From assembly GCF_024436065.1 (NCBI RefSeq), contig NZ_JANFNS010000003.1, positions 186,001-250,000 of the forward strand: DNA of 64,000 nucleotides, given 5' to 3'. The DNA comes from Saccharibacillus sp. JS10 (lineage in GTDB: Bacteria; Bacillota; Bacilli; Paenibacillales; Paenibacillaceae). Of this stretch, positions 8,852 to 17,872 are shown piece by piece. Position numbers and translations under genes: made by a program. The notes below the pieces were generated by a model. It was not told the origin of the DNA and ran no database searches. It saw only the letters and a program-made list of their open reading frames with translations. Every line of letters starts with the position of its first letter. Position 1 is the stretch's first letter.

Positions 8852-9340
8852 TCACCTCATCTCAAACAACTGAAACCGCCGATCCCTCTCCATCCGCTCT
8901 ATCAACGGCGCTTCGCCCGTCAACTCTACAATCACCCGATCCCAAAATCGTTGCGCCGGAAAATTATTCGAAAGCTGGTGCAGACCCCATCGCCCTCGCT
9001 TAGTCGCAAAAACAAGCTGCGCCGCTTTTGATCCGATGCCAGAACGGCGGTATTTACGCATCACAAAAAATTGCGCCAGATAAGCCGCTTCATTTTCCCA
9101 GAATTCATGTACCATCGCAAATCCGGCAACTTGCCCGTCTGCTAAAATCAGATACGCATAATTGCCGCCCCACTTTTTCCAATACAATTCGAACTCGGGA
9201 AAATACGGATACGTCCCGTCTGAACGAATATCCATACCGGTAAACTCGCTAAAATCATATAAATACAATTGCCAAAGTTGCTCAAACAATTTGCGATCTG
9301 CACTTCGTGCTTTGCGTATCTCTACATGATTCATATTCAT
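8852..9340 (-). CDS. GNAT-family N-acetyltransferase
   Basis: This 162-aa protein has the GNAT acetyl-CoA fold: the strand-turn region YLAQFFVMRKYRRSGIGSKA carries the R/Q-x-x-G-x-G/A pyrophosphate loop (RRSGIG), and it starts with the typical IRKARSADR beta-1 segment. The Asn near the C-terminus (LSNNFPAQRFWDR) is the usual position for acetyl-CoA contacts. ATG 9340 follows AGGGGAA; a second in-frame ATG is two codons on. The substrate cannot be told from sequence. It is monocistronic, and its 3' end approaches the inverted repeat at 8701-8846. Confidence 0.87.
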   Translation of the reverse strand: MNMNHVEIRKARSADRKLFEQLWQLYLYDFSEFTGMDIRSDGTYPYFPEFELYWKKWGGNYAYLILADGQVAGFAMVHEFWENEAAYLAQFFVMRKYRRSGIGSKAAQLVFATKRGRWGLHQLSNNFPAQRFWDRVIVELTGEAPLIERMERDRRFQLFEMR

Positions 9341-9504
9341 TTCTATTCCCCTAATCGCTAGAATCTAACTTCAATACGTCTATTGAATATGCTCCACTTT
9401 TGCTTTACTGCTTTGCATCGTTTATTCTCTAATTTATCAAACCTATTTTCAAAAATCTATTCTGCATCAAGTTTCGCACCATTTCCTCTGAGGAGTGAAC
9501 ATCC

Positions 9505-10185
9505 ATGATCCAAAGCGGCGATCAAGAACCGTCGATTCGTCTAATTGAAGACACCTTACTGCCAAGCGTAAAGATTGAAAGCATCGATCCGTTCAATCCC
9601 GTTGTCGTTCATGTCACCCCAACAGGTTGGACGCTGCTCGGGATCGGCAATTACGCGGCAGTATTCGAACATACATCGCTCCCCGGCAAAGTCGTCAAGA
9701 TCTATGCGCCTGGACGCTCCGGTTGGGAAGAAGAATGCGAGGTCTATCGCAAACTTGGCTCTCACCCCGCTTATTCGACCTTGTACGGCGCGGACATAGT
9801 CGGCGACAAATCGTATCTGGTGCTCAAAAAACTGGAAGGCAAAACGTTCTACAATTGTCTGCGCGACGGCACGTATATTCCTTCGAAAGCGGTCGAAGAT
9901 GTAGATAACGCGCTGGATTACGCGCGTTCGCGTGGTTTAAATCCCAAAGACGTTCATGGAAAAAACGTCATGCTCAAAAACGGCAGAGGCCTGGTCGTCG
10001 ATATTTCAGACTTTTTGCAACCGGATCGATGCGTCATGTGGAAAGATTTCAAAAAGGCTTATTCCAAGCTCTATCGACCCCTTATGCCCAAAAAGCATAC
10101 TTTCGCTATGCCCGATTGGTCAATGAATATGATTCGTCATTTGTATCGGAGGTTTCGCAAAAAAGCTCGTCCCAATCATTCATAG
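9505..10185 (+). CDS. Small Ser/Thr-kinase-like protein (YrzF/YbdM type)
   Basis: This 226-aa protein has a shortened protein-kinase fold: a glycine loop (GIGNYAAVFE), a VVKIYA lysine, an acidic helix (EEECEVYRKL), a hinge (YLVLKKLEGK), a catalytic-loop equivalent VHGKNVM in place of HRDxxxxN, and VDISDF in place of DFG. It lacks most of the C-lobe. It resembles the small cytoplasmic kinase-like proteins of Bacillus. A true catalytic Asp in the loop is missing (VHGKN), so activity is uncertain. ATG 9505 is preceded by GAGGAG. It converges on the amino-acid ABC operon. Confidence 0.72.
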   Translation: MIQSGDQEPSIRLIEDTLLPSVKIESIDPFNPVVVHVTPTGWTLLGIGNYAAVFEHTSLPGKVVKIYAPGRSGWEEECEVYRKLGSHPAYSTLYGADIVGDKSYLVLKKLEGKTFYNCLRDGTYIPSKAVEDVDNALDYARSRGLNPKDVHGKNVMLKNGRGLVVDISDFLQPDRCVMWKDFKKAYSKLYRPLMPKKHTFAMPDWSMNMIRHLYRRFRKKARPNHS

Positions 10186-10210
10186 ACACAAACCAAATCA
10201 TAAACAAACA

Positions 10211-10242
10211 AAAAGCCGACTTCTGATGAAGTCGGCTTTTAC
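10211..10242. terminator. Bidirectional terminator between convergent genes
   Basis: A perfect 13-bp stem (10211-10223 with 10228-10240) with A and T flanks serves both the kinase-like gene and the amino-acid ABC operon. Confidence 0.85.
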
Positions 10243-10245
10243 GTA

Positions 10246-10974
10246 TTACAATACTTTTTCTAGGAAACTGATTGTACGCTCATGCTTCGGATTGCCGAAT
10301 ACTTCCTCCGGCGAACCTTGCTCTACGATGTAGCCGCCGTCCATAAATACGACGCGGTTGCCCACTTCGCGAGCGAAGCCCATTTCATGTGTCACGATAA
10401 TCATCGTCATGCCTTCACTAGCCAAATCTTGCATAACGCCGAGTACTTCGCCGACCATCTCCGGGTCAAGCGCGGAAGTTGGTTCGTCGAACAGCATAAT
10501 ATCAGGATTCATCGCCAAAGCGCGAGCAATTGCCACACGCTGCTTTTGACCGCCTGACAGTGAAGATGGGAATGCGTTCGCCTTGTCGGCAAGCCCAACT
10601 CGCTCCAGCAAGACGAGAGCTTGTTTTTCAGCTTCGGCTGGTGTCGCCTTTTTCAATTCGATAGGTGCAAATGTGATATTTTTCAATACCGTCATATGCG
10701 GGAACAAATTGAAATGTTGGAACACCATCCCGATATTTTCGCGAATTTTATTGATATCTGACTCTTTGCTGGTCAAATCACGATCATCGACAAGCACTTG
10801 ACCGTCCGTAATTTCTTCCAGCAAGTTCAGGCAGCGCAGAAATGTGCTTTTACCCGAACCGGAAGGCCCGATTACACACACAACTTCGCCTTCTTGAACT
10901 TCCATATCGATACCTTTTAGTACATCGTTGCTACCGTAGCTTTTTTTCAAACCTGTAACTTTAACTTTACCCAC
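10246..10974 (-). CDS. Polar amino-acid ABC transporter ATPase (GlnQ family)
   Basis: This 242-aa ATP-binding subunit energises amino-acid uptake. It has Walker [10 protein letters not shown], signature LSGGQKQR, Walker [14 protein letters not shown] and the switch His in IVTHEMGF. The start codon is GTG at 10974, with AAAGGAGAG just upstream. It overlaps the 3' end of the binding-protein/permease gene by 8 nt, so the two form a coupled two-gene operon. The family is GlnQ/HisP/ArtM type. Substrate is probably glutamine or another polar amino acid. Confidence 0.95.
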   Translation of the reverse strand: MGKVKVTGLKKSYGSNDVLKGIDMEVQEGEVVCVIGPSGSGKSTFLRCLNLLEEITDGQVLVDDRDLTSKESDINKIRENIGMVFQHFNLFPHMTVLKNITFAPIELKKATPAEAEKQALVLLERVGLADKANAFPSSLSGGQKQRVAIARALAMNPDIMLFDEPTSALDPEMVGEVLGVMQDLASEGMTMIIVTHEMGFAREVGNRVVFMDGGYIVEQGSPEEVFGNPKHERTISFLEKVL

Positions 10975-12418
10975 GGCTTACTCTCCTTTCAAGACGATCC
11001 GCGATCTTAGTCAGGATCGTGATTACAATCAGATACATGATCGCCATGACCAGATATACGGTAAACGTATCGTAAGTACGCGCGATAACAAGTTTACCGG
11101 ATTGCATCAATTCAACCAGACCGATAACGGACATGATCGACGTATCTTTAAGCGTGATGACCATCTGATTGATGAATGAAGGAACCATCACTTTAATGGC
11201 TTGCGGTAAAATGATTTTTCGCATTGCCGTTTGGTAAGGAACGCCTAGTGAGCGCGCCGCTTCCATCTGACCTTTGTCAATCGATTGAATACCGCCGCGG
11301 ATAATTTCGGTCACGTACGCACCTGCGTTCAGCGACAGGGCAATAATTGCAGCAAGCCAGACTTGCATTGTAAATCCAAAAGCTTGCGGAATCGCAAAGT
11401 AGACGAACGAGACAAGCAGCAACAGCGGAATACCACGGAAAATGTCTACGAACACCGTCGAAATCCCACGTAAAACCTTATTGTGGCTGACTTTCATCGA
11501 ACCGAAGATCAGACCCAAAATGAAAGCAAAGAACAAAGAAACAATGGTGTAGTAAATGGTAAGACCCATACCTTTGATAAAGGCTGGCATAGACGTCCAA
11601 ATGACGTCCCATTTGCTCAATTTGTCGCCCACTACCGCTGTTCCGTCAGCACTCAAGTACTTGGCTTGGATCGCATCGTATTCTCCGTTGGCTTTCAAGT
11701 TGGCTAAGCCTTTGTTGAACATTTGCAGCAATTCTTGGTTTTGCCCTTTGTTGACCGCAAAACCATAAGACCCGCCGGGTTCTTTCTCCGTTACGGTCTT
11801 CATTCCGTTCCCTTGTGCAATACCGAAAGCCAGTACCGGATAGTCTTCGAAGTAAGCGACCGATCCGCCCGCTTTGACTTCGTCGACTAATTGCGTCGAG
11901 TCGTCGAATGTCGCGATCGTAAAGCCATACTTGTCTTTAATCGAATCCGCGAAGGTCGCACCTTCCGTACCGGTTTTTACAGCTACACGTTTTCCACGTA
12001 AATCTTCATAACTTTTGATCGTGTCGTTGTTCGCGGCAACGCCCATCATCGGACCTGCTTCGAAATACGGATCAGAGAAGTCGAACGTTTGCTTACGCTC
12101 GTCGGTGATACTCATCCCCGCGATGACCCCATCGACGTTGCCCGATTGCAACGCTTGAAGTGCCGCGTTAAATCCCAACGATTGGATACGGACTTCAAAT
12201 CCTTGATCCGCAGCTATCGCTTTAATTAAATCCATATCGATCCCGACAAAATCACCGTTTGCATCTTGAAATTCAAATGGAGCAAACGTCGTGTCTGTTC
12301 CGATCACATACGTCTTCTTCGCTTCGGCGGCGTGTGCCGATGGAATCAAACTTCCCGCGAAGGATGCAAAGAAAATCATCAAAACCAAAAATGCTGTAAT
12401 CTTTTTCTGAATGCGCAT
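10967..12418 (-). CDS. Fused amino-acid-binding protein and ABC permease (GlnP/GlnPH type)
   Basis: This 483-aa protein carries a signal peptide (1-30, ending AHA), one periplasmic-type binding domain (about 35-255; [11 protein letters not shown] and [20 protein letters not shown] are typical of polar amino-acid binders) and a five-helix HisM-type permease (about 265-483) with the EAA loop near [22 protein letters not shown]. Binding protein and channel in one chain is known from lactococcal GlnPQ. Only one binding domain is fused here. ATG 12418 is preceded by GGAGGAAA. The downstream GTG-start ATPase completes the transporter. Confidence 0.94.
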   Translation of the reverse strand: MRIQKKITAFLVLMIFFASFAGSLIPSAHAAEAKKTYVIGTDTTFAPFEFQDANGDFVGIDMDLIKAIAADQGFEVRIQSLGFNAALQALQSGNVDGVIAGMSITDERKQTFDFSDPYFEAGPMMGVAANNDTIKSYEDLRGKRVAVKTGTEGATFADSIKDKYGFTIATFDDSTQLVDEVKAGGSVAYFEDYPVLAFGIAQGNGMKTVTEKEPGGSYGFAVNKGQNQELLQMFNKGLANLKANGEYDAIQAKYLSADGTAVVGDKLSKWDVIWTSMPAFIKGMGLTIYYTIVSLFFAFILGLIFGSMKVSHNKVLRGISTVFVDIFRGIPLLLLVSFVYFAIPQAFGFTMQVWLAAIIALSLNAGAYVTEIIRGGIQSIDKGQMEAARSLGVPYQTAMRKIILPQAIKVMVPSFINQMVITLKDTSIMSVIGLVELMQSGKLVIARTYDTFTVYLVMAIMYLIVITILTKIADRLERRVSRG

Positions 12419-12952
12419 AATTTCCTCCAGTCGCTTTGCGCGGCTTTAGAATTTTTTCTTCATTTTACATGACCATGATAGGAAACACTAGAATTATTCA
12501 TTAAAAATTTTAATAAGCATTATAAAATGAATTTATGTATCAGACATTGATGTTATATTACATGCCGTGTAACTTGGATAAAAAGCGCTTTCGTTTTTTG
12601 AGAAGTTTTGCTTGTTTTTAAACTCTTTTTGACTGAAAAGAATCACGAAATACGTTTTGTTTCTGAATCATTCTTTCTATAGTAGAAAATACACAGCTTA
12701 AGTGTTGAAAGGCTATTGAAGCAAAAGTGAATGTTTATGTATTTGGCTGATTGGTATTATTGGAAATTCAAAGCTGGGTCAGCGGCGCAAATAGACAAGT
12801 TTTCTTTTTAAATTGATCGTAATTAAGTTTTTTAAAATTTTTTTTGGTTTTTGAGGTCGGTAACGTTGAAAATCAGAAATCTTCTTACTATAATATACCT
12901 ATGTGTTTTTGATAACGAAAAATCCTGCATCTTAGAAAGGATGTTTTTGATT
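12419..12952. other. AT-rich intergenic region with a promoter for the flavin oxidoreductase
   Basis: This is a 534-bp divergent spacer. I see no gene, RNA gene or known riboswitch. It is very AT-rich, with several T-runs around 12590-12620 and 12800-12850. Its only clear signal is the promoter at 12866-12894. Confidence 0.6.
12866..12894 (+). promoter_or_regulatory. Sigma-A promoter of the Old Yellow Enzyme gene
   Basis: TTGAAA at 12866-12871, a 17-nt spacer and a perfect TATAAT at 12889-12894 lie about 60 nt upstream of the chosen start. Confidence 0.8.
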
Positions 12953-14083
12953 ATGACAACAGCTAAATTCAATAAGCTTTTTGACAAAGTTCAACTTAAT
13001 GACGGAATCACTTTGCAAAACCGTATCGTCCTCGCTCCTATGACACACTCTTCGTCTAACCCGGACCTTAGCGTCTCGGAAGCGGAATTAACTTATTACG
13101 AGCGTCGTACAGGCAAACTCGGTCTTGCGATTACTGCGGTTGCCCACGTTATGCCAGGCGGTATCGGTTTCCAAAATCAATTCGCGGCATTTGGCGAAGA
13201 AAACTTGCCAGGGCTAACTAAACTTGCGACTTCGCTGAAAAAAGGCGGCGCTAAAGCCGTTCTACAATTTTTCCATGCAGGGATTCAAGGTCCTCGTAAC
13301 CTTGTACCGAATGGCGACGTTGTTGGCCCAAGTGCGATCGAATTGCAAGACGGTTCCAGTTCGCGCGAACTGAGCCACGAAGAAATCGAATCGATCATTT
13401 TGGATTTCGGACGCGCTACGGACCTTGCGATCCGCGCAGGTTTTGACGGTGTTGAGATTCACGGTGCCAACGGCTATCTGGTTCAACAATTCGTATCCGG
13501 TTGGTCTAACCGTCGTACAGACAAATGGGGTGGCAGCATCGAGCAACGTCTGACATTCCCACTGGCTGTTACAGACGAAGTACAACGTGTCGTTGCTGAA
13601 AAAGCGAAAACACCGTTTATCGTCGGATACCGCTTCTCGCCAGAAGAACCGCAAGAAGAAGGTTTGACGATGGATGATACTTTTGCCCTGATCAAAGCTT
13701 TGAACACGAAAAACCTCAGCTACCTGCACGTGTCTTTGATGGAATACAACTCCAAACCACGCCGCGGCGGCGATCTGGAGCGTACGCGTCTGGAACAAAT
13801 CGTCGAAGCAGCCGGTAATGTTCCAGTCATCGGCGTAGGTGGCGTGCATACGCCAGATCAAGCGCTGGAAGCGATCGAACTGGGCGCGGCAATGATCGCA
13901 TTGGGCCGCGAACTGATCGTGGAACCGGATTGGGTAGAAAAAGTACACGCGGGTGAAGAAAACGACATCGCCGTGACTTTGACGGCAAACGATCAACACC
14001 GTTTGGTCATTCCTGATCAATTGTGGGGCATGATGATGGGGATTCCGGGTTGGTTCCCTGTTGTTGAAGAAGCGACAGAGTAA
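12953..14083 (+). CDS. NADH:flavin oxidoreductase, Old Yellow Enzyme family
   Basis: This 376-aa FMN-dependent oxidoreductase has a TIM barrel with the OYE hallmarks: NRIVLAPMTH near the N-terminus, the QFFHAGIQ segment, the substrate-binding pair H-x-x-N in GVEIHGANGYLVQQF, the SNRRTDKWGGS loop, and the FMN phosphate site GVGGVHTPDQALE/ALGRELI. Such enzymes reduce activated alkenes or xenobiotics. ATG 12953 is preferred, with AAAGG 12 nt upstream; ATG 12941 is in frame but too close to that site. It is monocistronic, with its own promoter and terminator. The physiological substrate is unknown. Confidence 0.92.
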   Translation: MTTAKFNKLFDKVQLNDGITLQNRIVLAPMTHSSSNPDLSVSEAELTYYERRTGKLGLAITAVAHVMPGGIGFQNQFAAFGEENLPGLTKLATSLKKGGAKAVLQFFHAGIQGPRNLVPNGDVVGPSAIELQDGSSSRELSHEEIESIILDFGRATDLAIRAGFDGVEIHGANGYLVQQFVSGWSNRRTDKWGGSIEQRLTFPLAVTDEVQRVVAEKAKTPFIVGYRFSPEEPQEEGLTMDDTFALIKALNTKNLSYLHVSLMEYNSKPRRGGDLERTRLEQIVEAAGNVPVIGVGGVHTPDQALEAIELGAAMIALGRELIVEPDWVEKVHAGEENDIAVTLTANDQHRLVIPDQLWGMMMGIPGWFPVVEEATE

Positions 14084-14113
14084 TTTTTTAAAAACTTCTA
14101 TTGATAAAAGATA

Positions 14114-14154
14114 AGAACCTCGCACTGCTTTTATAGCCGTGCGAGGTTCTTTTT
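14114..14154 (+). terminator. Terminator after the OYE gene
   Basis: A perfect 12-bp stem (14114-14125 with 14139-14150) is followed by TTTTTA. Confidence 0.85.
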
Positions 14155-14174
14155 ATATCGATTTTTGCGTACGC

Positions 14175-14225
14175 TTGACATATCACTACGCGTTGTAGTA
14201 GATTTTAATCACTACATCATGTAGT
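14175..14225 (+). promoter_or_regulatory. BlaI-type promoter with two operator palindromes
   Basis: TTGACA (14175-14180) and TAGATT (14199-14204, 18-nt spacer) form a promoter. Two palindromes, ACTACGCGTTGTAGT (14185-14199) and ACTACATCATGTAGT (14211-14225), match the TACTA-C...G-TAGTA form of BlaI/MecI operators. One sits in the spacer and one just after the -10, as expected for autorepression by the BlaI-like protein downstream. Confidence 0.85.
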
Positions 14226-14277
14226 AATATTCGTTATGGACGCATAGCGGAATTTTTTCCTTAAGGAGCGTTTACTT

Positions 14278-14652
14278 ATGAACCGGGTTCAAAAATTATC
14301 GGATACGGAATTGGAATTAATGACGGCGATCTGGTCGTGCACGCCTCCCGTCACTTCAACCGAACTTCTGCACACCTTTGCGGAAAAAGGCAGAGCTTGG
14401 AAAGGACAAACGATGTCGACCTTTTTATCTCGTTTGGTTGAAAAAGGAGCGCTCAGCGCGACCAGACAAGGCAGAATCAATCAGTACACGCCGCTGATCT
14501 CACCTGAAGATTACAAACTACTCGAAACGCAAACGGTACTCGACGGGTTGTATAACGGATCGGTCAAAAACCTGATCGCGGCGATGTACGACGGCAACAA
14601 ACTGTCTGGCGACGATCTCGACGAATTGAAAAAGTGGTTCTCTGAAAAGTAG
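14278..14652 (+). CDS. BlaI/MecI-family transcriptional repressor
   Basis: This 124-aa winged-helix repressor has the typical LSDTELELMTAIW opening, the recognition region WKGQTMSTFLSRLVEKGAL, the wing ATRQGRINQYTPLIS, and a C-terminal dimerisation helix. In the family, proteolysis near the middle of the chain, triggered by an M56 membrane protease, releases the repressor from DNA. The M56 gene follows immediately. Two matching operators lie just upstream. It is preceded by AAGGAG. No beta-lactamase gene is adjacent, so the regulon is unknown. Confidence 0.93.
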   Translation: MNRVQKLSDTELELMTAIWSCTPPVTSTELLHTFAEKGRAWKGQTMSTFLSRLVEKGALSATRQGRINQYTPLISPEDYKLLETQTVLDGLYNGSVKNLIAAMYDGNKLSGDDLDELKKWFSEK

Positions 14653-14661
14653 GTGACTCTA

Positions 14662-16059
14662 ATGTTAACAATCTTACTCCAAGTGCTGCTTGCCCTGACG
14701 GTAGCCGGAAGTGTCGTGACCGTAAGCTTGCTCGGGCTTCGCTGGGTACCGGACGAACAGTTATCCGCGACTTGGCGTTATCGGCTGGGCAAGATGGCGC
14801 TACTGCTTTATCTGCTGCCGATTGCACCGCTGGCTTTGCTGCTATTGAAGTCTCAGTGGACGTCCGGGTCGGTGCAACCTTCATCTGGGCTTACAGCTTC
14901 GCCGATGGGTAGTGACGTCAATAACGTCGCAACGCTGCATACCGGGCTTTTTCAACCTTCGTTCGTGTTGTCCGCCAACATCGCAACGGTCATCATCGGA
15001 ATCTGGATCACGGGAAGCTTGATTTATGCGATTTGGCAAATCAACGTCTATCAAAAAGCATCTCGTCTCTTAAATCGGACAAGCGAGCTTATTCCGCCCG
15101 ACGAAGAGGTACATGATCTGCTGCAAGCTTTAACCCAAGAGCTAAATATTCGCAAAAAACCGCAACTGATGCGTAACCCGTTACTTCAAAGCCCTGTACT
15201 TGCGGGTCTTCGCACATCGACCATTTATCTCCCGGCGAATTTGACGGAAGAGATCGACATGGCACTTCGTCACGAATTGACCCATTTGCGGAGTCGCGAC
15301 CTGCTTATCAAATTGCTGACGCTAGTTGCGGTATCGCTGCACTGGTTCAATCCGCTTGTGTATCAAATGCGCCGTGAGCTTCATCTATGGAGCGAACTTT
15401 CTTGCGATGCTTCTGTGGTCGCCAATATGGATCACGCCCAGCGCAAACGTTACGGCAAAGCCTTGATCGTAGCTGCCGCAGGTACAGATCCTGTACGCGG
15501 CGGATTGTTCGCACCGCTCTCTGGCGACGGAAAACAACTTAAAAGGAGACTTTCCCATATGTTAACGATTACGAAATTCAAAAAGAAAACGATTATTCTA
15601 GCTTCTGCTGCGGCAGTTGCTCTCGCTACCTTAAGCACGACGGCTGCGGTCTGGGCAGCTGAATCGACACCGCCCGTAGCTGCACCTGAACCTGTCACCG
15701 TACCTGCACAATCGCTAGGCATCGCACCGACAGATTCCGACGATGTTGTGGCTCCGTCTCCGACTGACCCGGCGCAACGTTCATCGACTTCACAAGTTAC
15801 GGTTCCGGTACAAGTATGGGAAGCATCTGCCGATCAACAAAATTCGGTTTCTGACAAAGCCGTTCCGATTCCAGCCGAGTCGGTAACAAGCCCAGTCACT
15901 GCTCCTACAGACGAAAATTCGTCTTTAAAAGCCGTAGTTCCTTCGGAAGTCGCGACAGAGCCTGCACCTTCCGTCGATTCTCCGACCGAACCTTCGGCGC
16001 AACCTGAAGTGACTCCTATTGCGGAAGCTCCAGCCGCATCTACGGTGCCTGCTAAGTAA
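14662..16059 (+). CDS. M56 (BlaR1-type) membrane metallopeptidase without a penicillin-binding sensor
   Basis: This 465-aa integral membrane zinc protease is the expected signal transducer for the BlaI-like repressor. It has N-terminal helices, a cytoplasmic protease domain with HELTH at 204-208 and the downstream Glu in WSELSCDA, and a last helix (about 312-332). BlaR1 would then have an extracellular penicillin-binding domain of about 250 residues. Here only a 133-residue Pro/Thr/Ser/Ala-rich tail (333-465) follows, with no SxxK site. ATG 14662 is chosen with AGGTG upstream; a GTG at 14653 directly after the blaI stop is in frame. The signal sensed is unknown. Confidence 0.88.
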   Translation: MLTILLQVLLALTVAGSVVTVSLLGLRWVPDEQLSATWRYRLGKMALLLYLLPIAPLALLLLKSQWTSGSVQPSSGLTASPMGSDVNNVATLHTGLFQPSFVLSANIATVIIGIWITGSLIYAIWQINVYQKASRLLNRTSELIPPDEEVHDLLQALTQELNIRKKPQLMRNPLLQSPVLAGLRTSTIYLPANLTEEIDMALRHELTHLRSRDLLIKLLTLVAVSLHWFNPLVYQMRRELHLWSELSCDASVVANMDHAQRKRYGKALIVAAAGTDPVRGGLFAPLSGDGKQLKRRLSHMLTITKFKKKTIILASAAAVALATLSTTAAVWAAESTPPVAAPEPVTVPAQSLGIAPTDSDDVVAPSPTDPAQRSSTSQVTVPVQVWEASADQQNSVSDKAVPIPAESVTSPVTAPTDENSSLKAVVPSEVATEPAPSVDSPTEPSAQPEVTPIAEAPAASTVPAK

Positions 16060-16146
16060 TATCTTTTTATTCTGCGGAAGCTTTGTATCCGGTGCAACCA
16101 TCCCAACAGTGATCGGATACAAAGTTTCGTGTAGATTCATCAAAAG

Positions 16147-16185
16147 AACCCCGTGCTTCGCGAACTTGCGAATACGGGGTTTTTG
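16147..16185 (+). terminator. Terminator after the M56 gene
   Basis: An 8-bp GC-rich stem (AACCCCGT at 16147-16154 with ACGGGGTT at 16174-16181) is followed by a T-run. A second imperfect stem with CTTTGTATCCG arms (around 16081-16124) lies just before it without a T-run. Confidence 0.75.
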
Positions 16186-16349
16186 CTGAGCTTTTTTGCT
16201 TGTCCTTTCTTTTTCCTACATATTTTTGGGATTTACTTTCAAATTTTCTTGCCTTTCCTCCTTTTTTCTTATTGCTTTCGGCTAAAAAATCCCATACCTT
16301 TACATCATCAGGATAAGTTCGTACATTTAAGGGGAAAGGAAGGCTTTTC

Positions 16350-17810
16350 TTGAATATTCTTTTTTATAGCGATTCACAAGATCAGCTTTTCCATATTAGT
16401 CCACGTCAACGACGTGTTGCTGCGGTATTGTCACTCATTATGATTGCTTTGACCGTGATCGGATTATTTTTTGCGCATTGGCAATTGCCTGATTTTTTCG
16501 CTTTTTTCCCGGTGATTGGAGCTTGGGGGATTTTTGGCGACATTTTGACGGCTTTTATTTTATTTAATCAATTTCGTGCTTCTCCGATTCTTCCGCTTCT
16601 TATATTAGGTTCTACATTTTTATTGAACGGGCTACTCAGCTTTTTGTATCTGATGACTTTGATGGACGCCATGCCTACGATTGGCACTTGGATGACCGAT
16701 ACGCAAAGCGGATCTTGGTTATGGTGTTTCTGGCATGCTTCGTTTCCGATCGGAATTTTGCTGTTTACCGCTTCGATGCGTAGTCAAATCCGCAAAGCAT
16801 TGATGCCGCGCGAACAAGTACGAAAAATCTTAACGCTGACGACTCTGTCCGTTATTGCGATTGCGGTCTTGCTGTTCATGCTCGTTACGTTCGGTCATGA
16901 TTGGCTTCCCGTCATTATCGAAAACGGCGATTACTCTAAGCTTATTACTTCGGGAATCGGTCCGTTTTTGTGGGTGCTTAACGCGGTCGCTTTTGTCGTG
17001 TCGATCTTTCCTTACCGCAAAACAGGAATTCTACGAGTGTGGCTACGCGTATCTTCTCTTGCTTTTTTACTTGGAATTACGCTGAGTCTGTCGGCAGGTG
17101 AACGTTTTACCGTCGGTTGGTACGGCGCCAGAATTGATTCATTGATCGCTTCGATCGTGGTTGTGGTTGCGATCGTGAGCGAAGTCAACAAATTATTTGT
17201 ACGGCTGAGCCGTCAACGGGAAGAACTCAAAGAATCCAAGCAAGCGCTCGAAGCCGCCAATGAACAGCTCAAAGAACTTGCTGGCATCGACAGTCTGACT
17301 CGTATCGCCAATCGGCGTAAATTCGACGAAACGTTAAAACAAGAATTAAATGCGCCGCAACGGGAAAAAGAACCGCTATCGCTGCTTATGATCGATATCG
17401 ACTTTTTCAAAGCATACAATGATAATTACGGGCATCTTGGCGGAGATATGGTACTGCGGAGCGTCGCGCCTAAGCTCGAATCGGAAGCTCTTGCTCACTT
17501 CGGCTTTACTGCGCGTTACGGCGGCGAAGAATTTGCGATCATTTTGCCGGGGCATAGCGAACAGGAAGCCGAGCAGATTGCAGAGCTAATGCTTGAAAGT
17601 GTACGTTCCTTAAATATTCCGCATCAACACTCCGGTGTCTCCAATCAGATTACGATTAGCGTCGGAGGTTGCACCTTATATCCGGGTGAAAAAACAACGC
17701 CGCACGACCTGATTCACCGAGCCGATCAAGCGTTATATCAAGCTAAAGCTCAAGGGCGCAGCCGATTTGTTTTTGCTCAATCCAACCGTCCCAGGCGATC
17801 TTTCCCATAA
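16350..17810 (+). CDS. Membrane diguanylate cyclase (GGDEF)
   Basis: This 486-aa protein makes cyclic di-GMP. An eight-helix membrane sensor, MASE4-like in layout (about 20-285), is followed by a short coiled coil (REELKESKQALEAANEQLKEL) and a GGDEF domain (about 310-475) with the start motif DSLTRIANRR, metal Asp in MIDIDFFKAYND, and an active-site GGEEF. The RxxD inhibitory site five residues before GGEEF is absent (the stretch reads HFGFTARY), so product inhibition is probably lost. The start is TTG 16350, preceded by AAGGAAGG; no ATG fits. It is monocistronic. Confidence 0.9.
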   Translation: MNILFYSDSQDQLFHISPRQRRVAAVLSLIMIALTVIGLFFAHWQLPDFFAFFPVIGAWGIFGDILTAFILFNQFRASPILPLLILGSTFLLNGLLSFLYLMTLMDAMPTIGTWMTDTQSGSWLWCFWHASFPIGILLFTASMRSQIRKALMPREQVRKILTLTTLSVIAIAVLLFMLVTFGHDWLPVIIENGDYSKLITSGIGPFLWVLNAVAFVVSIFPYRKTGILRVWLRVSSLAFLLGITLSLSAGERFTVGWYGARIDSLIASIVVVVAIVSEVNKLFVRLSRQREELKESKQALEAANEQLKELAGIDSLTRIANRRKFDETLKQELNAPQREKEPLSLLMIDIDFFKAYNDNYGHLGGDMVLRSVAPKLESEALAHFGFTARYGGEEFAIILPGHSEQEAEQIAELMLESVRSLNIPHQHSGVSNQITISVGGCTLYPGEKTTPHDLIHRADQALYQAKAQGRSRFVFAQSNRPRRSFP

Positions 17811-17872
17811 AACCGAACTTTTTATTCATTGATTCCACTTCTTCATATGATTAGACGAGGAGCGATGCAGGG

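Noticed and set aside
8743-9003. 86-codon frame next to the acetyltransferase gene
   Set aside because: It overlaps the nested inverted repeat and the 3' end of the acetyltransferase gene and has no protein-like composition.
16081-16124. Imperfect hairpin after the M56 gene as a riboswitch
   Set aside because: It does not fit any known class, is short, and lies after rather than before a gene; the neighbouring terminator explains it better.
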